A stretch of DNA of 64,000 bases. Origin: Halobaculum saliterrae (GTDB lineage: Archaea > Halobacteriota > Halobacteria > Halobacteriales > Haloferacaceae). The notes beneath the pieces are model-generated. The model made no database searches. It saw nothing but the letters and a program-made list of their open reading frames with translations, and was not told the DNA's origin. Location: the NCBI RefSeq assembly GCF_009831625.1, contig NZ_WUUS01000003.1, positions 186,001 through 250,000 on the forward strand, read 5' to 3'. Below are positions 1 to 7,531 of the stretch, piece after piece. A program made the translations under genes and the position numbers. Each line of letters starts with the position of its first letter. Position 1 is the stretch's first letter.

Positions 1-89
1 TCGATGTCGACGCCGAAGTGCTCGGCCAGCGCCGAGGCGATGGCGCCGGCCTCCTCCTCGGTTGCAGCCGCGCCCACGTGGACTTTCAT
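1..89 (-). CDS. Unknown protein, N-terminal fragment (cut by window edge)
   Basis: Only the first 29 codons lie in the window. The frame opens with ATG at 89 and runs off the left edge, reading MKVHVGAAATEEEAGAIASA and on through a second alpha-helix-like stretch. The short beta strand followed by an acidic helix suggests a small alpha/beta fold, but I do not recognise the family. Just upstream on the minus strand a small palindrome, CGCAA-gaa-TTGCG (101-113), lies where a promoter element could be. The gene is divergent from the S9 peptidase. Confidence 0.6.
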   Translation of the reverse strand, partial: MKVHVGAAATEEEAGAIASALAEHFGVDI

Positions 90-227
90 ACGGTGGTGTG
101 CGCAAGAATTGCGGAAAGAGTTTTCCATGGACGGCGGCGCGAGTCGGCCGTCCGCGATCGCCTGTCAACCGTCTTTCCACACGGTCGATCTGGATAGACT
201 CAAGTCGACCGCGCCGAACGATCAGGC

Positions 228-2114
228 GTGAGCGACGATCACGACGATACCCTCCGGTCCCTCGCAGAGCTGCCGACGATGGCCCACCCCGCGCCGGCCC
301 CCGACGGCGACGAGGTGGCGCTGTACTACGACATCGACGGCCGCAACCAACTGTACCTCCTCGATCCCGACACCGGCGACCTCGAGCAGTGGTCCGACGG
401 GCAGGTCCCGAAGGACGCCCGCCACGGCTTCGCGTGGGACGCCGCCGGCGAGCGCGTCTTCTTCCACCTCGACGAGGCCGGCAACGAGCAAAACGACGTC
501 CACGCCATCGACCGCGACGGGAACGCCGAGCCGGTCGTCGAGATGGACGGGCAGGTTGCGCTCCAGTCGGTCGGCGACGACGGCGAGACGCTGCTGGTCG
601 GCTCGAACGCCGACGGCCAGATGAACGTCTACCGTCACGACCTCCCTTCGGGCGAGACGACGAAGCTCACCGACTACGATCGCGCCGTCTGGACGGCGGA
701 ACTGTCGCCCGAGGGTGACCGGTTCGCGTTCATGACCAACACCTCCGAGGACTACGACAACGCGGACGTGTTCGTCGCCGATATCGACGGCTCGAACGCC
801 CGGAACATCGAGGTCGGCGAGACCGGCGCGGAATCCGCCCCCGCGGACTGGCACCCAGACGGCGACGCGCTGCTCGTCTCGGACAACACGCCGGACAAGG
901 GGCGCTGTGGCGTCTACGACCTCCAGGCCGACGACGTGACGTGGTACGGCGACGGCGAGTACGAGGAGACGCCCGCGTTCTTCCTCCCGGACGGCGACCG
1001 GTTCCTCGCGACGCGCTCGCGTGACGCCGAGGCCGTTCCCGTCGTCTACGACGCCGAGACCGGCGAGGGTCGCGAACTCGACCTCCCCGGCGGCGTCGCG
1101 TCGCTGGCGGACGACACTCCCCTGGACGACGGCCGCGTGCTCGTCCAGCACACGACGCCGACGCGCCGCCCCGAACTGCTCGCCTACGACCTCGCGAGCG
1201 ACGAGTACGAGACCGTTCTGAATGCGGAGTACGGGCCGTTTTCACACGACGACTTCGCCGACGCGGAGTACTTCACGTTCGAGTCGGACGGCGTGCCCGA
1301 AACGCCCCAGCGTGCCGTCGACCACGACCCCTACGAGGAGTTGGAGATCGGCGCGATCCTCTACGACTCCGGCGAGCGACCGTCGCCGTTGGTCGTCAAT
1401 CCCCACGGCGGCCCGCGCGCCCGCGACACCCTCTCGTTCAGTTACCGCACGCAGTTCCTGCTCTCGCGCGGCTTCTCGGTCCTGCAGGTGAACTACCGCG
1501 GCTCCACCGGGCGCGGTCGCGAGTTCGTCGAGGAGCTGTACGACGACTGGGGCGGCGCCGAACAGGGCGACGTCGCCACCGCGGCCGAGCACGTCCTCGC
1601 GGAGTACGACTGGCTCGACGACGACCGCGTCGTCGTCTTCGGCGGCTCCTACGGCGGCTACTCCGCCTACTGGCAGCTCGTCCAGTTCCCCGACCTCTAC
1701 GACGCCGGGGTCGCGTGGGTCGGCGTCTCGGACCTGTTCGACATGGCCGAGAACACCATGCCGCACTTCCGCTCGGAGCTGATGGTGAAGTACCTCGGCG
1801 AACCCGACGAGAACGAGGCGCTGTACGAGGAGCGCTCTCCAGTCACCTACGCCGACAACCTCGACGCCCCACTGCTCATCGTTCACGGCGTCAACGACCG
1901 TCGGGTGCCCGTCTCGCAGGCGCGGATCTTCCGGGACGCGCTCGACGACGCGGGCTACGATGAGGGCGACGGCTACGAGTACGAGGAACTCGGCGAGGAG
2001 GGACACGGCTCCTCGGACATCGACGACAAGCTCAGGAGCCTCGAACTGCTCGACGACTTCTTCGAGCGACGCGTCGGCACCGTCGAGGCCGACGTGGCCG
2101 CGAGCGACGACTAG
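228..2114 (+). CDS. S9 family (prolyl oligopeptidase-type) serine peptidase
   Basis: Predicted cytoplasmic acyl-peptide hydrolase or oligopeptidase that cleaves short peptides. The first ~370 residues form WD40/TolB-like beta-propeller repeats (many DGDEVAL, SPEGDRFAF-type blades) that gate the active site. The C-terminal ~250 residues are an alpha/beta hydrolase. The triad is visible: Ser474 in GGSYGGY, Asp557 in HGVNDRR, His593 in EEGHGS. At 628 aa it has the normal family length. The start is GTG, and a weak TATA-like stretch lies near 192-199. There is no signal peptide. It converges with the downstream glycosyltransferase. Substrate specificity cannot be told from sequence. Confidence 0.93.
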   Translation: MSDDHDDTLRSLAELPTMAHPAPAPDGDEVALYYDIDGRNQLYLLDPDTGDLEQWSDGQVPKDARHGFAWDAAGERVFFHLDEAGNEQNDVHAIDRDGNAEPVVEMDGQVALQSVGDDGETLLVGSNADGQMNVYRHDLPSGETTKLTDYDRAVWTAELSPEGDRFAFMTNTSEDYDNADVFVADIDGSNARNIEVGETGAESAPADWHPDGDALLVSDNTPDKGRCGVYDLQADDVTWYGDGEYEETPAFFLPDGDRFLATRSRDAEAVPVVYDAETGEGRELDLPGGVASLADDTPLDDGRVLVQHTTPTRRPELLAYDLASDEYETVLNAEYGPFSHDDFADAEYFTFESDGVPETPQRAVDHDPYEELEIGAILYDSGERPSPLVVNPHGGPRARDTLSFSYRTQFLLSRGFSVLQVNYRGSTGRGREFVEELYDDWGGAEQGDVATAAEHVLAEYDWLDDDRVVVFGGSYGGYSAYWQLVQFPDLYDAGVAWVGVSDLFDMAENTMPHFRSELMVKYLGEPDENEALYEERSPVTYADNLDAPLLIVHGVNDRRVPVSQARIFRDALDDAGYDEGDGYEYEELGEEGHGSSDIDDKLRSLELLDDFFERRVGTVEADVAASDD

Positions 2115-2166
2115 CGACGACCGGGCGGCGTCGCCACCGAGCGGGGGGTGATCGGGCCGACGCTGA

Positions 2167-3360
2167 TCACTTCCCGCTCTTTTCGGTCACGCGGAACTCC
2201 TCGGGCGGGTTGAGCACGCCGGCGACCGTCCCCAGCGAATGCACCACGGTGACGACGGGTGCGAGCGGCACCGCGAGGGCCCACCCCGCCGTCTCGCGAC
2301 CGTAGTGCGCGACCCCGCGGAGGAACCAGAACGCCGTGAACGCCGCCAGCGTCAGCGACGCGGCGAGGAACAGGCCGCCGAACACCACCGAGACGCCGAC
2401 GATCGACAGCGGGATCGCCACCAGCGTCACCACCGGCGACAGCGCCCACGCGTAGTTTCGCAGACGAGTGAGCAGTCGGTAGCGGGCGGGCAGCATCTTC
2501 GCCGCCCGGAGGTTCCCCGCGGTCCACCGGCGGCGCTGCTGGGTGATCTCGTACAGCGACGGCGGCGCCTCGTTGCGCACGACCACCTCCGACAGTTCGA
2601 AGTCGAGGTCGAACCGCTCGGCCGCTCGCCAGACGAACGCGGTGTCCTCGACGAGCGTCTCGCGGTTCCACGTCACCGCGTCCTCGACCTCCCGTCGGAC
2701 GGCGATGCCCCCGCCCCACGCGAACAGCGGGATCGAGAGCCGCGCGAACGCCCGCTGCTCGACCTGGACGCCCATCCGGTACACGTCCGCGAGGTACGAG
2801 AGGACCGAGCCGGTGCGACGCGGCTCCTCGCGAAGCTGGACCACGTCGGCGTCCGGGAGTCCCTCGAACTCCGCCATGTGACTGTCCTCGTCGAGATAGA
2901 GGACGAACTCGCGGTCGCAGTCGACGTGTCTCCGCGCCCACTCCAGCGCGCGGCCCTTCCGGACGGCCTCGGCCTCGAACTCGTCGGGTACGACGTGGAC
3001 CGTCGCGCCCGGCACGTCGATGTCCGCCTCCGCGATGACGCGCACGTCGTCCAGTTCGTCGGGGAGCGACTCGACCGTCCGACGGACCACCTCCGCCGCG
3101 TCGATGGTCATGATCCGAACCTGTACGTCGTCTCCGCCGTGCACCGGGTCCGGCTCCTCGTACCCCGCGCCGACGGCGTACGTCAGGACGACCCACAGGA
3201 GCGCCGTCCCGGCGAACAGGATGGTTGTTCCCCACAGTGTCGCCGCCAGCAGCGACCGTGCGTCGACCGGCAGTCCCACCACGCCGGGAAACGCCAGCGC
3301 GGCGGCCGCCGCGAGCAGGCTCGCGACGGTCGCGATCAGGCCGACTCGTTCGAGGTTCAT
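2167..3360 (-). CDS. Membrane-bound family 2 glycosyltransferase
   Basis: Inverting GT-A glycosyltransferase that probably adds sugars to a lipid or polysaccharide at the inner face of the membrane. Two N-terminal membrane segments precede the catalytic domain, which shows LYLDEDSH (the DxD metal site), LVEDTAF (catalytic ED) and QQRRRW, the Q(Q/R)xRW acceptor motif of processive GT2 enzymes. Two or three hydrophobic segments close the protein. The frame stays open back to a TTG at 3393, but ATG at 3360 gives a protein beginning with the first membrane helix and is preferred. No other glycan gene lies beside it, so the product is unknown. Confidence 0.85.
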   Translation of the reverse strand: MNLERVGLIATVASLLAAAAALAFPGVVGLPVDARSLLAATLWGTTILFAGTALLWVVLTYAVGAGYEEPDPVHGGDDVQVRIMTIDAAEVVRRTVESLPDELDDVRVIAEADIDVPGATVHVVPDEFEAEAVRKGRALEWARRHVDCDREFVLYLDEDSHMAEFEGLPDADVVQLREEPRRTGSVLSYLADVYRMGVQVEQRAFARLSIPLFAWGGGIAVRREVEDAVTWNRETLVEDTAFVWRAAERFDLDFELSEVVVRNEAPPSLYEITQQRRRWTAGNLRAAKMLPARYRLLTRLRNYAWALSPVVTLVAIPLSIVGVSVVFGGLFLAASLTLAAFTAFWFLRGVAHYGRETAGWALAVPLAPVVTVVHSLGTVAGVLNPPEEFRVTEKSGK

Positions 3361-3663
3361 CGTGGTCGTCGCGAACGGCCTCGTCCCCTTCAACGGGGAC
3401 AGCGCTCAACGCGGATTGGTGGCGCTGGGACCGAATTAAGCCGCATTAATCGAGCGACTCGGCCGGGTCGACTCCGAACGCGATAGATCGATGCCCCGGT
3501 CGGCAGTAACACGTGCCGGGCGGCTCGCCCGCAAGCTCGCCGCCGTGGTATCGTCGCCTCACTCGCCCACTTCGTTCGCTCCCCCGCGCATCGCTACTCT
3601 ACCGGGCGGCTCGGCCCACAGACCTCTCCGCCGTGAGCCGAGGCCTCCCTTCGGTCGGCCTCG
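3361..3663. other. Intergenic region without a gene
   Basis: About 300 bp between the glycosyltransferase start and the end of the next minus-strand gene. It holds a likely minus-strand TATA element around 3432-3450 (two TTAAT stretches) and, at its right end, a hairpin listed separately. No coding frame here has a credible start or an acidic composition. Confidence 0.6.
3639..3663 (-). terminator. Hairpin abutting a stop codon (terminator-like repeat)
   Basis: Perfect 7-bp inverted repeat, CGAGGCC (3639-3645) and GGCCTCG (3657-3663), with an 11-nt loop. It directly follows the TAG of the minus-strand gene at 3664. An almost identical element (one loop base changed) lies at 26549-26573, 4 nt past another minus-strand stop. 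Its position suggests a transcript 3'-end or processing structure. There is no clear T tract. Confidence 0.5.
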
Positions 3664-3891
3664 CTAGTCGAACATCTTGTCGTCGAACTCCGGCACGTCG
3701 AACCCGCCCTCGCCGCCCCACCCGTCCATCACCCGGCTCTGATACAGCATCATCGCCACCTGCGGCACCGCCTGCGGCGGCACCGGCGAGGAGTCGTCGA
3801 ACGCCTCGTCGGCCCAGCCGTTGTACTCGTCGACGATGTCCATCGCGTCCTTGAAGCTGCGCAACATGAGCGCCTTGTAGCGATCTCTCAT
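3664..3891 (-). CDS. Small conserved-looking hypothetical protein (75 aa)
   Basis: Codes for 75 residues starting MRDRYKALMLRSFKDAMDIV and ending in an acidic DVPEFDDKMFD tail. It is soluble and mostly helical, with a glycine-tryptophan patch near residue 58 (MDGWGGEGG). Codon use and acidity match real haloarchaeal genes, and a hairpin sits at its 3' end. I do not recognise a function. It lies 31 bp upstream of the stop of fbp on the same strand, so it could be the last gene of the fba-fbp transcript. Confidence 0.65.
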   Translation of the reverse strand: MRDRYKALMLRSFKDAMDIVDEYNGWADEAFDDSSPVPPQAVPQVAMMLYQSRVMDGWGGEGGFDVPEFDDKMFD

Positions 3892-3922
3892 TGTCCGGCT
3901 TCCGGGCGCACGACGTGTGGGT

Positions 3923-4870
3923 CTATCGGTTCCGAACGCCGTCGAGCGCCGCTTCGAGGCGATCGATCAGCTCGGGGCTCCCCACGTGGACGGGCACGCG
4001 CTGGTGGATCCCGATCGCCTCGACGTCCAGCAGCGACCGCGCGCCGTCGGAGGAACGCCCGCCCGCGCCCTCAACGAGGTACGCGACGGGGTTCCCCTCG
4101 AACTGGAGGCGGAGCTTCCCGTCGGGCGCCGACTCGAGGGCGGGGTAGGCGAACACGCCGCCGTAGGAGAGCACCTGACTCACGTCCGCGATCATCGCGC
4201 CGCCGTAGCGCAGCTTCAGTTCGTCCTCGATCTCGTCGACGTACGCGGCGAAGTCGTCGGGCCAGTCGGGGACCCGTCCGCCGAAGCCGTACACCGTCGG
4301 GTCGTCCGGGAGCGCGATCCGACCCAGGTCCTCGCGGTCGCCCCCCTCGGTGACGAGGTATTCGTGGATGGCCGTCCCGTCGGGGGCGCCGACGCCCGCG
4401 ACCATCGTCGTGACCGGCCCGTACAGGACGAACCCCGCGGCGACGAGGTCCCGTCCCGAGGCGGGGAGCGGAGCGTCGTACGCCGCGACGATGGTGCCCA
4501 TCGGGTTGTTCGACTCCAGGTTCGAGGAGCCGTCGAGCGGGTCCACCGCGACGGACACGGCGCCGTCGCCGGTGTCGACGGTCGCCTCGCGCTCCTCGCT
4601 GGCGTAGGTGCCGACGCCGTCGACGTCGCCCAACCGTTCCTCCAGCAGCTCGTCGGCGTACACGTCGGCCGCCAGCACGTCCTCGCCGGAGGGGTTCTCG
4701 TCGTCGAGGTAGCGGCGCCGTCCCGGGAGTCCAGCGCGGATCTCCGGAGCCGCGGCGGCGGCGGCGTCCAGCACCGCCTCCGCGACGGCGACGGGCTCGT
4801 CGGCGGCGCCGACGCCGGTGTCCGAGTCGGCCCCGGAACCGTGACCGCTCCCGCTGTCGGGGTCGTCCAT
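3923..4870 (-). CDS. fbp: Fructose-1,6-bisphosphatase, class I
   Basis: Hydrolyses fructose 1,6-bisphosphate to fructose 6-phosphate, the irreversible step of gluconeogenesis. The class I signature DPLDGSSN (residues 110-117) supplies the metal-binding aspartates, and acidic residues in SEERE (91-95) precede it. The N-terminal ~25 residues are a Gly/Ser/Asp-rich extension typical of halophilic proteins. At 315 aa it matches the family. The ATG overlaps the TGA of the aldolase gene (ATGA), so translation is probably coupled. The pairing with fba strongly supports this role over inositol monophosphatase. Confidence 0.93.
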   Translation of the reverse strand: MDDPDSGSGHGSGADSDTGVGAADEPVAVAEAVLDAAAAAAPEIRAGLPGRRRYLDDENPSGEDVLAADVYADELLEERLGDVDGVGTYASEEREATVDTGDGAVSVAVDPLDGSSNLESNNPMGTIVAAYDAPLPASGRDLVAAGFVLYGPVTTMVAGVGAPDGTAIHEYLVTEGGDREDLGRIALPDDPTVYGFGGRVPDWPDDFAAYVDEIEDELKLRYGGAMIADVSQVLSYGGVFAYPALESAPDGKLRLQFEGNPVAYLVEGAGGRSSDGARSLLDVEAIGIHQRVPVHVGSPELIDRLEAALDGVRNR

Positions 4871-5685
4871 CAGTCGTCGGCGACGGCCGGGGTCGAGGTG
4901 TGTTCGAGCGCCTCCTCGACCGACGCCTCCTCGAAGATGACCGCCTCCAGCGCGTCGAGGATCTCCACGGGGTTCTCCCGCTGGAAGACGTTGCGGCCGA
5001 CGGCCAGCCCGTTCGCACCGCCCTCGATCGCGCTGGCGACCGTCTCGAGGAACGCGCGGTCGTCGGCCTTGGATCCGCCGGACATCACCACCTTCGCCGG
5101 GCCGGCCATCCGCGCGGCCTCGGCCATCGCCTCGGGCGAACCGGGGTACTTCACCTTCGCGATGTCGGCGCCGAGTTCGAGGCCGAGGCGCGTCGCGTAC
5201 GCGATCGTTCCCGGGCTGGTGTCGTTCTTCAGTCCCTGCCCGCGCGGGTACGACCACATGACGACACCCATGTCGTGCTCGCGGGCCGCCTCCTGTGCGT
5301 CGCGGAACTCCTCCGCCATCTCCACCTCGTTGTTCGAGCCGCCGTACAGCGTGAACCCGATCGCGTCCGCGCCCAGCTCGGCGGCGTACTCGACCGACCA
5401 GTTCACCGCCGAGTCGGGCTCGCCCATCCAGAGGTTGGACGTGCCGTTGAGCTTCGCCAACAGCGACACGTCGTCGTCGTAGCTCGGGTAGTACGCCTCC
5501 GCGACGCCCTTTCCGACCGCAAGGGCGGTCACCGCGTCGTGGGTCGCGAGATCGAACACCCGCTCCGGGTCGGCCGTCTCCGGATTCGGCTCGAAGTCCA
5601 CGGGCCCGTGCTCGATGCCGTGGTCGTACGCGAGAATGAGCGCCTTGCCGTCCCGGGTGATCGCCTCGTCCGCGTCGGGGATCAT
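4870..5685 (-). CDS. fba1: Fructose-bisphosphate aldolase, archaeal class I (DhnA type)
   Basis: Condenses or cleaves fructose 1,6-bisphosphate through a Schiff base. The 271-residue TIM barrel shows [14 protein letters not shown] at the first strand, AKVKYPG (Lys177/Lys179 region) for the Schiff-base lysine, and VVMSGGSK and [11 protein letters not shown] for the phosphate site. A paralogous haloarchaeal family makes a 2-amino-3,7-dideoxyheptulosonate precursor of aromatic amino acids; the 4-bp overlap with fbp and the lack of an aroB' neighbour argue for the glycolytic/gluconeogenic enzyme. ATG at 5685 lies about 30 bp from a TATA box, so the message is probably leaderless. Confidence 0.88.
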   Translation of the reverse strand: MIPDADEAITRDGKALILAYDHGIEHGPVDFEPNPETADPERVFDLATHDAVTALAVGKGVAEAYYPSYDDDVSLLAKLNGTSNLWMGEPDSAVNWSVEYAAELGADAIGFTLYGGSNNEVEMAEEFRDAQEAAREHDMGVVMWSYPRGQGLKNDTSPGTIAYATRLGLELGADIAKVKYPGSPEAMAEAARMAGPAKVVMSGGSKADDRAFLETVASAIEGGANGLAVGRNVFQRENPVEILDALEAVIFEEASVEEALEHTSTPAVADD

Positions 5686-5710
5686 ATGTCTATTGTGGCA
5701 ACGCCATCGC

Positions 5711-5720
5711 GCATAAATCG
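5711..5720 (-). promoter_or_regulatory. TATA box of the fba-fbp operon
   Basis: On the minus strand the sequence CGATTTATGC lies 26-35 bp before the ATG of fba. This is the usual archaeal box A distance for a leaderless transcript. No Shine-Dalgarno sequence precedes the ATG. Confidence 0.6.
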
Positions 5721-5773
5721 AATGGTGTCGGTGGAATGATATTTACTCGACCGCGAGTAGCGCCTTCGATCGG

Positions 5774-6466
5774 TCAGTCGACGTGTTCGTCGGCAGCGTC
5801 GCGGAGTTCGGCCACCCGCGCGGCGTCGCGGCCGAGCGCCTCGGCGATCTCCTCGGGGTCGGCGACCGCGAGCGTTCGGGCGGAGGTGATGCCCGCCTCC
5901 GCGAGGTCGGCGGCGTCCTCCTCGCTCACTCCCTCCACGTCCCCGACCGGGGTCGGAGGGGAGCGCTCGCGCCACGCGGACTCCGCGGCGACGGGGTCGC
6001 CCGAGCCGTCGGTCTTCGTCCCCGAGGTGTCGCCGCCGGCGGACGCGGCGACCCACGCTCGTTCGGCGGCCGCGTCGTCGCCGCCCTCCTCCGCGACTTC
6101 GTCACCGGTGCCGTCGGACCCGTCCCGATCGGCGCCGTCTCGTTCCTCGTCCCCGTCCGGTCGGTCGGCGTCGTCGGCCTGCCAGTCGCCAGAGGACGCG
6201 GCGACCCACGCACGCTCCGCGTCGCCGAGCCCGCGGATCTGACTCGACCGGCGGGCGAGGTCATCCCCCTCCGACTCGAACGACCAGGCCAGCGAGTGCT
6301 CGCGCCGGATGCGTGCGGCGACGCCCGGGTTCACCCCGGCGTCGACCAGCATCCGGTAGGACACGGCCTTGTCTCGAACGTCGGCCGCCCCGAACGACGC
6401 GTCCGCGAGGACGGCCGCCGTCGCCGGCCCCACAAACTTCAGCTCCCTGACGTTCTCATCCCCCAC
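5774..6466 (-). CDS. Helix-hairpin-helix protein with repeated AERAWVAAS peptides
   Basis: Codes for 230 residues. Both ends look like helix-hairpin-helix modules (residues ~8-55, ELKFVGPATAAVLADASF, and ~176-225, GVSEEDAADLAEAGITSART), the fold used for non-specific DNA or protein contacts. The middle is a low-complexity acidic linker carrying a repeated peptide: DAERAWVAAS (82-91), AAERAWVAAS (133-142) and the weaker AAESAWRERS (160-169). The start is GTG, since the nearest ATG is out of frame. The architecture suggests a DNA-associated adaptor with several copies of a short docking motif, but the partner is unknown. Confidence 0.75.
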   Translation of the reverse strand: MGDENVRELKFVGPATAAVLADASFGAADVRDKAVSYRMLVDAGVNPGVAARIRREHSLAWSFESEGDDLARRSSQIRGLGDAERAWVAASSGDWQADDADRPDGDEERDGADRDGSDGTGDEVAEEGGDDAAAERAWVAASAGGDTSGTKTDGSGDPVAAESAWRERSPPTPVGDVEGVSEEDAADLAEAGITSARTLAVADPEEIAEALGRDAARVAELRDAADEHVD

Positions 6467-6614
6467 TCCTGTTCACCTGTGGGGTGCGTCGGACCCGGAC
6501 GGTTTAATCCTTCTGCGCGGGTTCTCACGGGCGGATAACTCCGGCGTCGCTCCGCCCCGCACCGATCGCTGCCGCTCCGCTAGGCTTACGGTCGCCGGCG
6601 GGACACCTCCGTCC

Positions 6615-7472
6615 ATGCGCGGACTCTCCGACATCCGGACGGTGGGCGTCGTCGGCGCGGGCACGATGGGCAACGGCATCGCACAGGTCGCCGCGACCGC
6701 CGGCTACGACGTGGTGATGCGGGACATCGAACGACGGTTCGTCGACAACGGACTGGAGGCGATCGACTCCTCGCTGTCCCGGCTCGACGCGAAGGACGAC
6801 CTCGACGAGTCGCCCGACGCTATCGAGGACCGTATCACGGGAACGACCGACATCGGCGACCTCGCGGACGCCGACCTCGTCGTCGAGGCGGCCCTGGAGG
6901 ACATGGAGGTGAAGCAGGACGTCTTCGAGGACCTGGAGGACGTGACCGACGACGATGTCGTGCTCGCGACGAACACCTCGACGCTGTCGATCACGACGAT
7001 CGCCTCCGCGATCGACCGCGAGGAGCTCGTCGTCGGCCTCCACTTCATGAACCCCGTCCCGATCATGACCGGCGTCGAGGTCGTCACTGGCGAGAAGACT
7101 GCCCCGGATGTGACGGACCTCGCACACGCGTTCGCCGAGGACCTCGGCAAGGAGACGTGGGAGAGCGACGACAAGCCCGGCTTCGTCACCAACCGGGTGC
7201 TGATGCCGTGGATCAACGAGGGGATCCGCGCGTACGACGAGGGTGTCGCCTCCAAGGAGGACATGGACAAGGGGATGAAGCTCGGCACGAACGTCCCGAT
7301 GGGCCCGCTCGAACTGGCCGACCATATCGGCCTCGACATCTGCCTCGACGCCAGCGAGACGCTCCACGAGGAGCTGGGCGATCGCTACAAGCCGGCGTAC
7401 CTCCTCAAGCGGAAGGTCGCCGCCGGCGACCTGGGCAAGAAGACCGGGAAGGGCTTCTACGAGTACGACTGA
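6615..7472 (+). CDS. hbd: 3-hydroxyacyl-CoA dehydrogenase (short, single-domain type)
   Basis: NAD-dependent oxidation of 3-hydroxyacyl-CoA in beta-oxidation, or the reverse in butanoate or PHA metabolism. The N-terminal Rossmann fold has GAGTMGNGIAQ (14-24). The catalytic histidine sits in GLHFMNPVP, followed by KPGFVTNRVLMPWINE at the start of the helical C-terminal domain and GKKTGKGFYEY at the end. The 285-residue length fits the hbd/paaH branch rather than the fused crotonase-dehydrogenases. The open frame extends upstream, but ATG 6615 starts exactly at the Rossmann domain. No other beta-oxidation gene is adjacent. Confidence 0.92.
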   Translation: MRGLSDIRTVGVVGAGTMGNGIAQVAATAGYDVVMRDIERRFVDNGLEAIDSSLSRLDAKDDLDESPDAIEDRITGTTDIGDLADADLVVEAALEDMEVKQDVFEDLEDVTDDDVVLATNTSTLSITTIASAIDREELVVGLHFMNPVPIMTGVEVVTGEKTAPDVTDLAHAFAEDLGKETWESDDKPGFVTNRVLMPWINEGIRAYDEGVASKEDMDKGMKLGTNVPMGPLELADHIGLDICLDASETLHEELGDRYKPAYLLKRKVAAGDLGKKTGKGFYEYD

Positions 7473-7531
7473 CGTCGGGACGCCTCCGTGCGATACGTTT
7501 TAGTCGATATCGTCTCGATACGGACTGAACT

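Noticed and set aside
2239-3486. Plus-strand frame antisense to the glycosyltransferase
   Set aside because: It is Arg/His rich without an acidic bias; the minus strand has all GT2 motifs.
3394-3486. Longer N-terminus of the glycosyltransferase from TTG 3393
   Set aside because: The added 11 residues precede the first membrane helix without a homologous motif; ATG 3360 is a better start.
3490-3640. Possible RNA gene or CRISPR-like repeats in the GC-rich intergenic DNA
   Set aside because: No regular repeat-spacer pattern or cloverleaf is found; only short palindromes and a hairpin.
4870-5685. ADH synthase (aromatic amino acid precursor) instead of aldolase
   Set aside because: The two families are homologous, but the overlap with fbp and absence of an aroB' neighbour favour fructose-bisphosphate aldolase.
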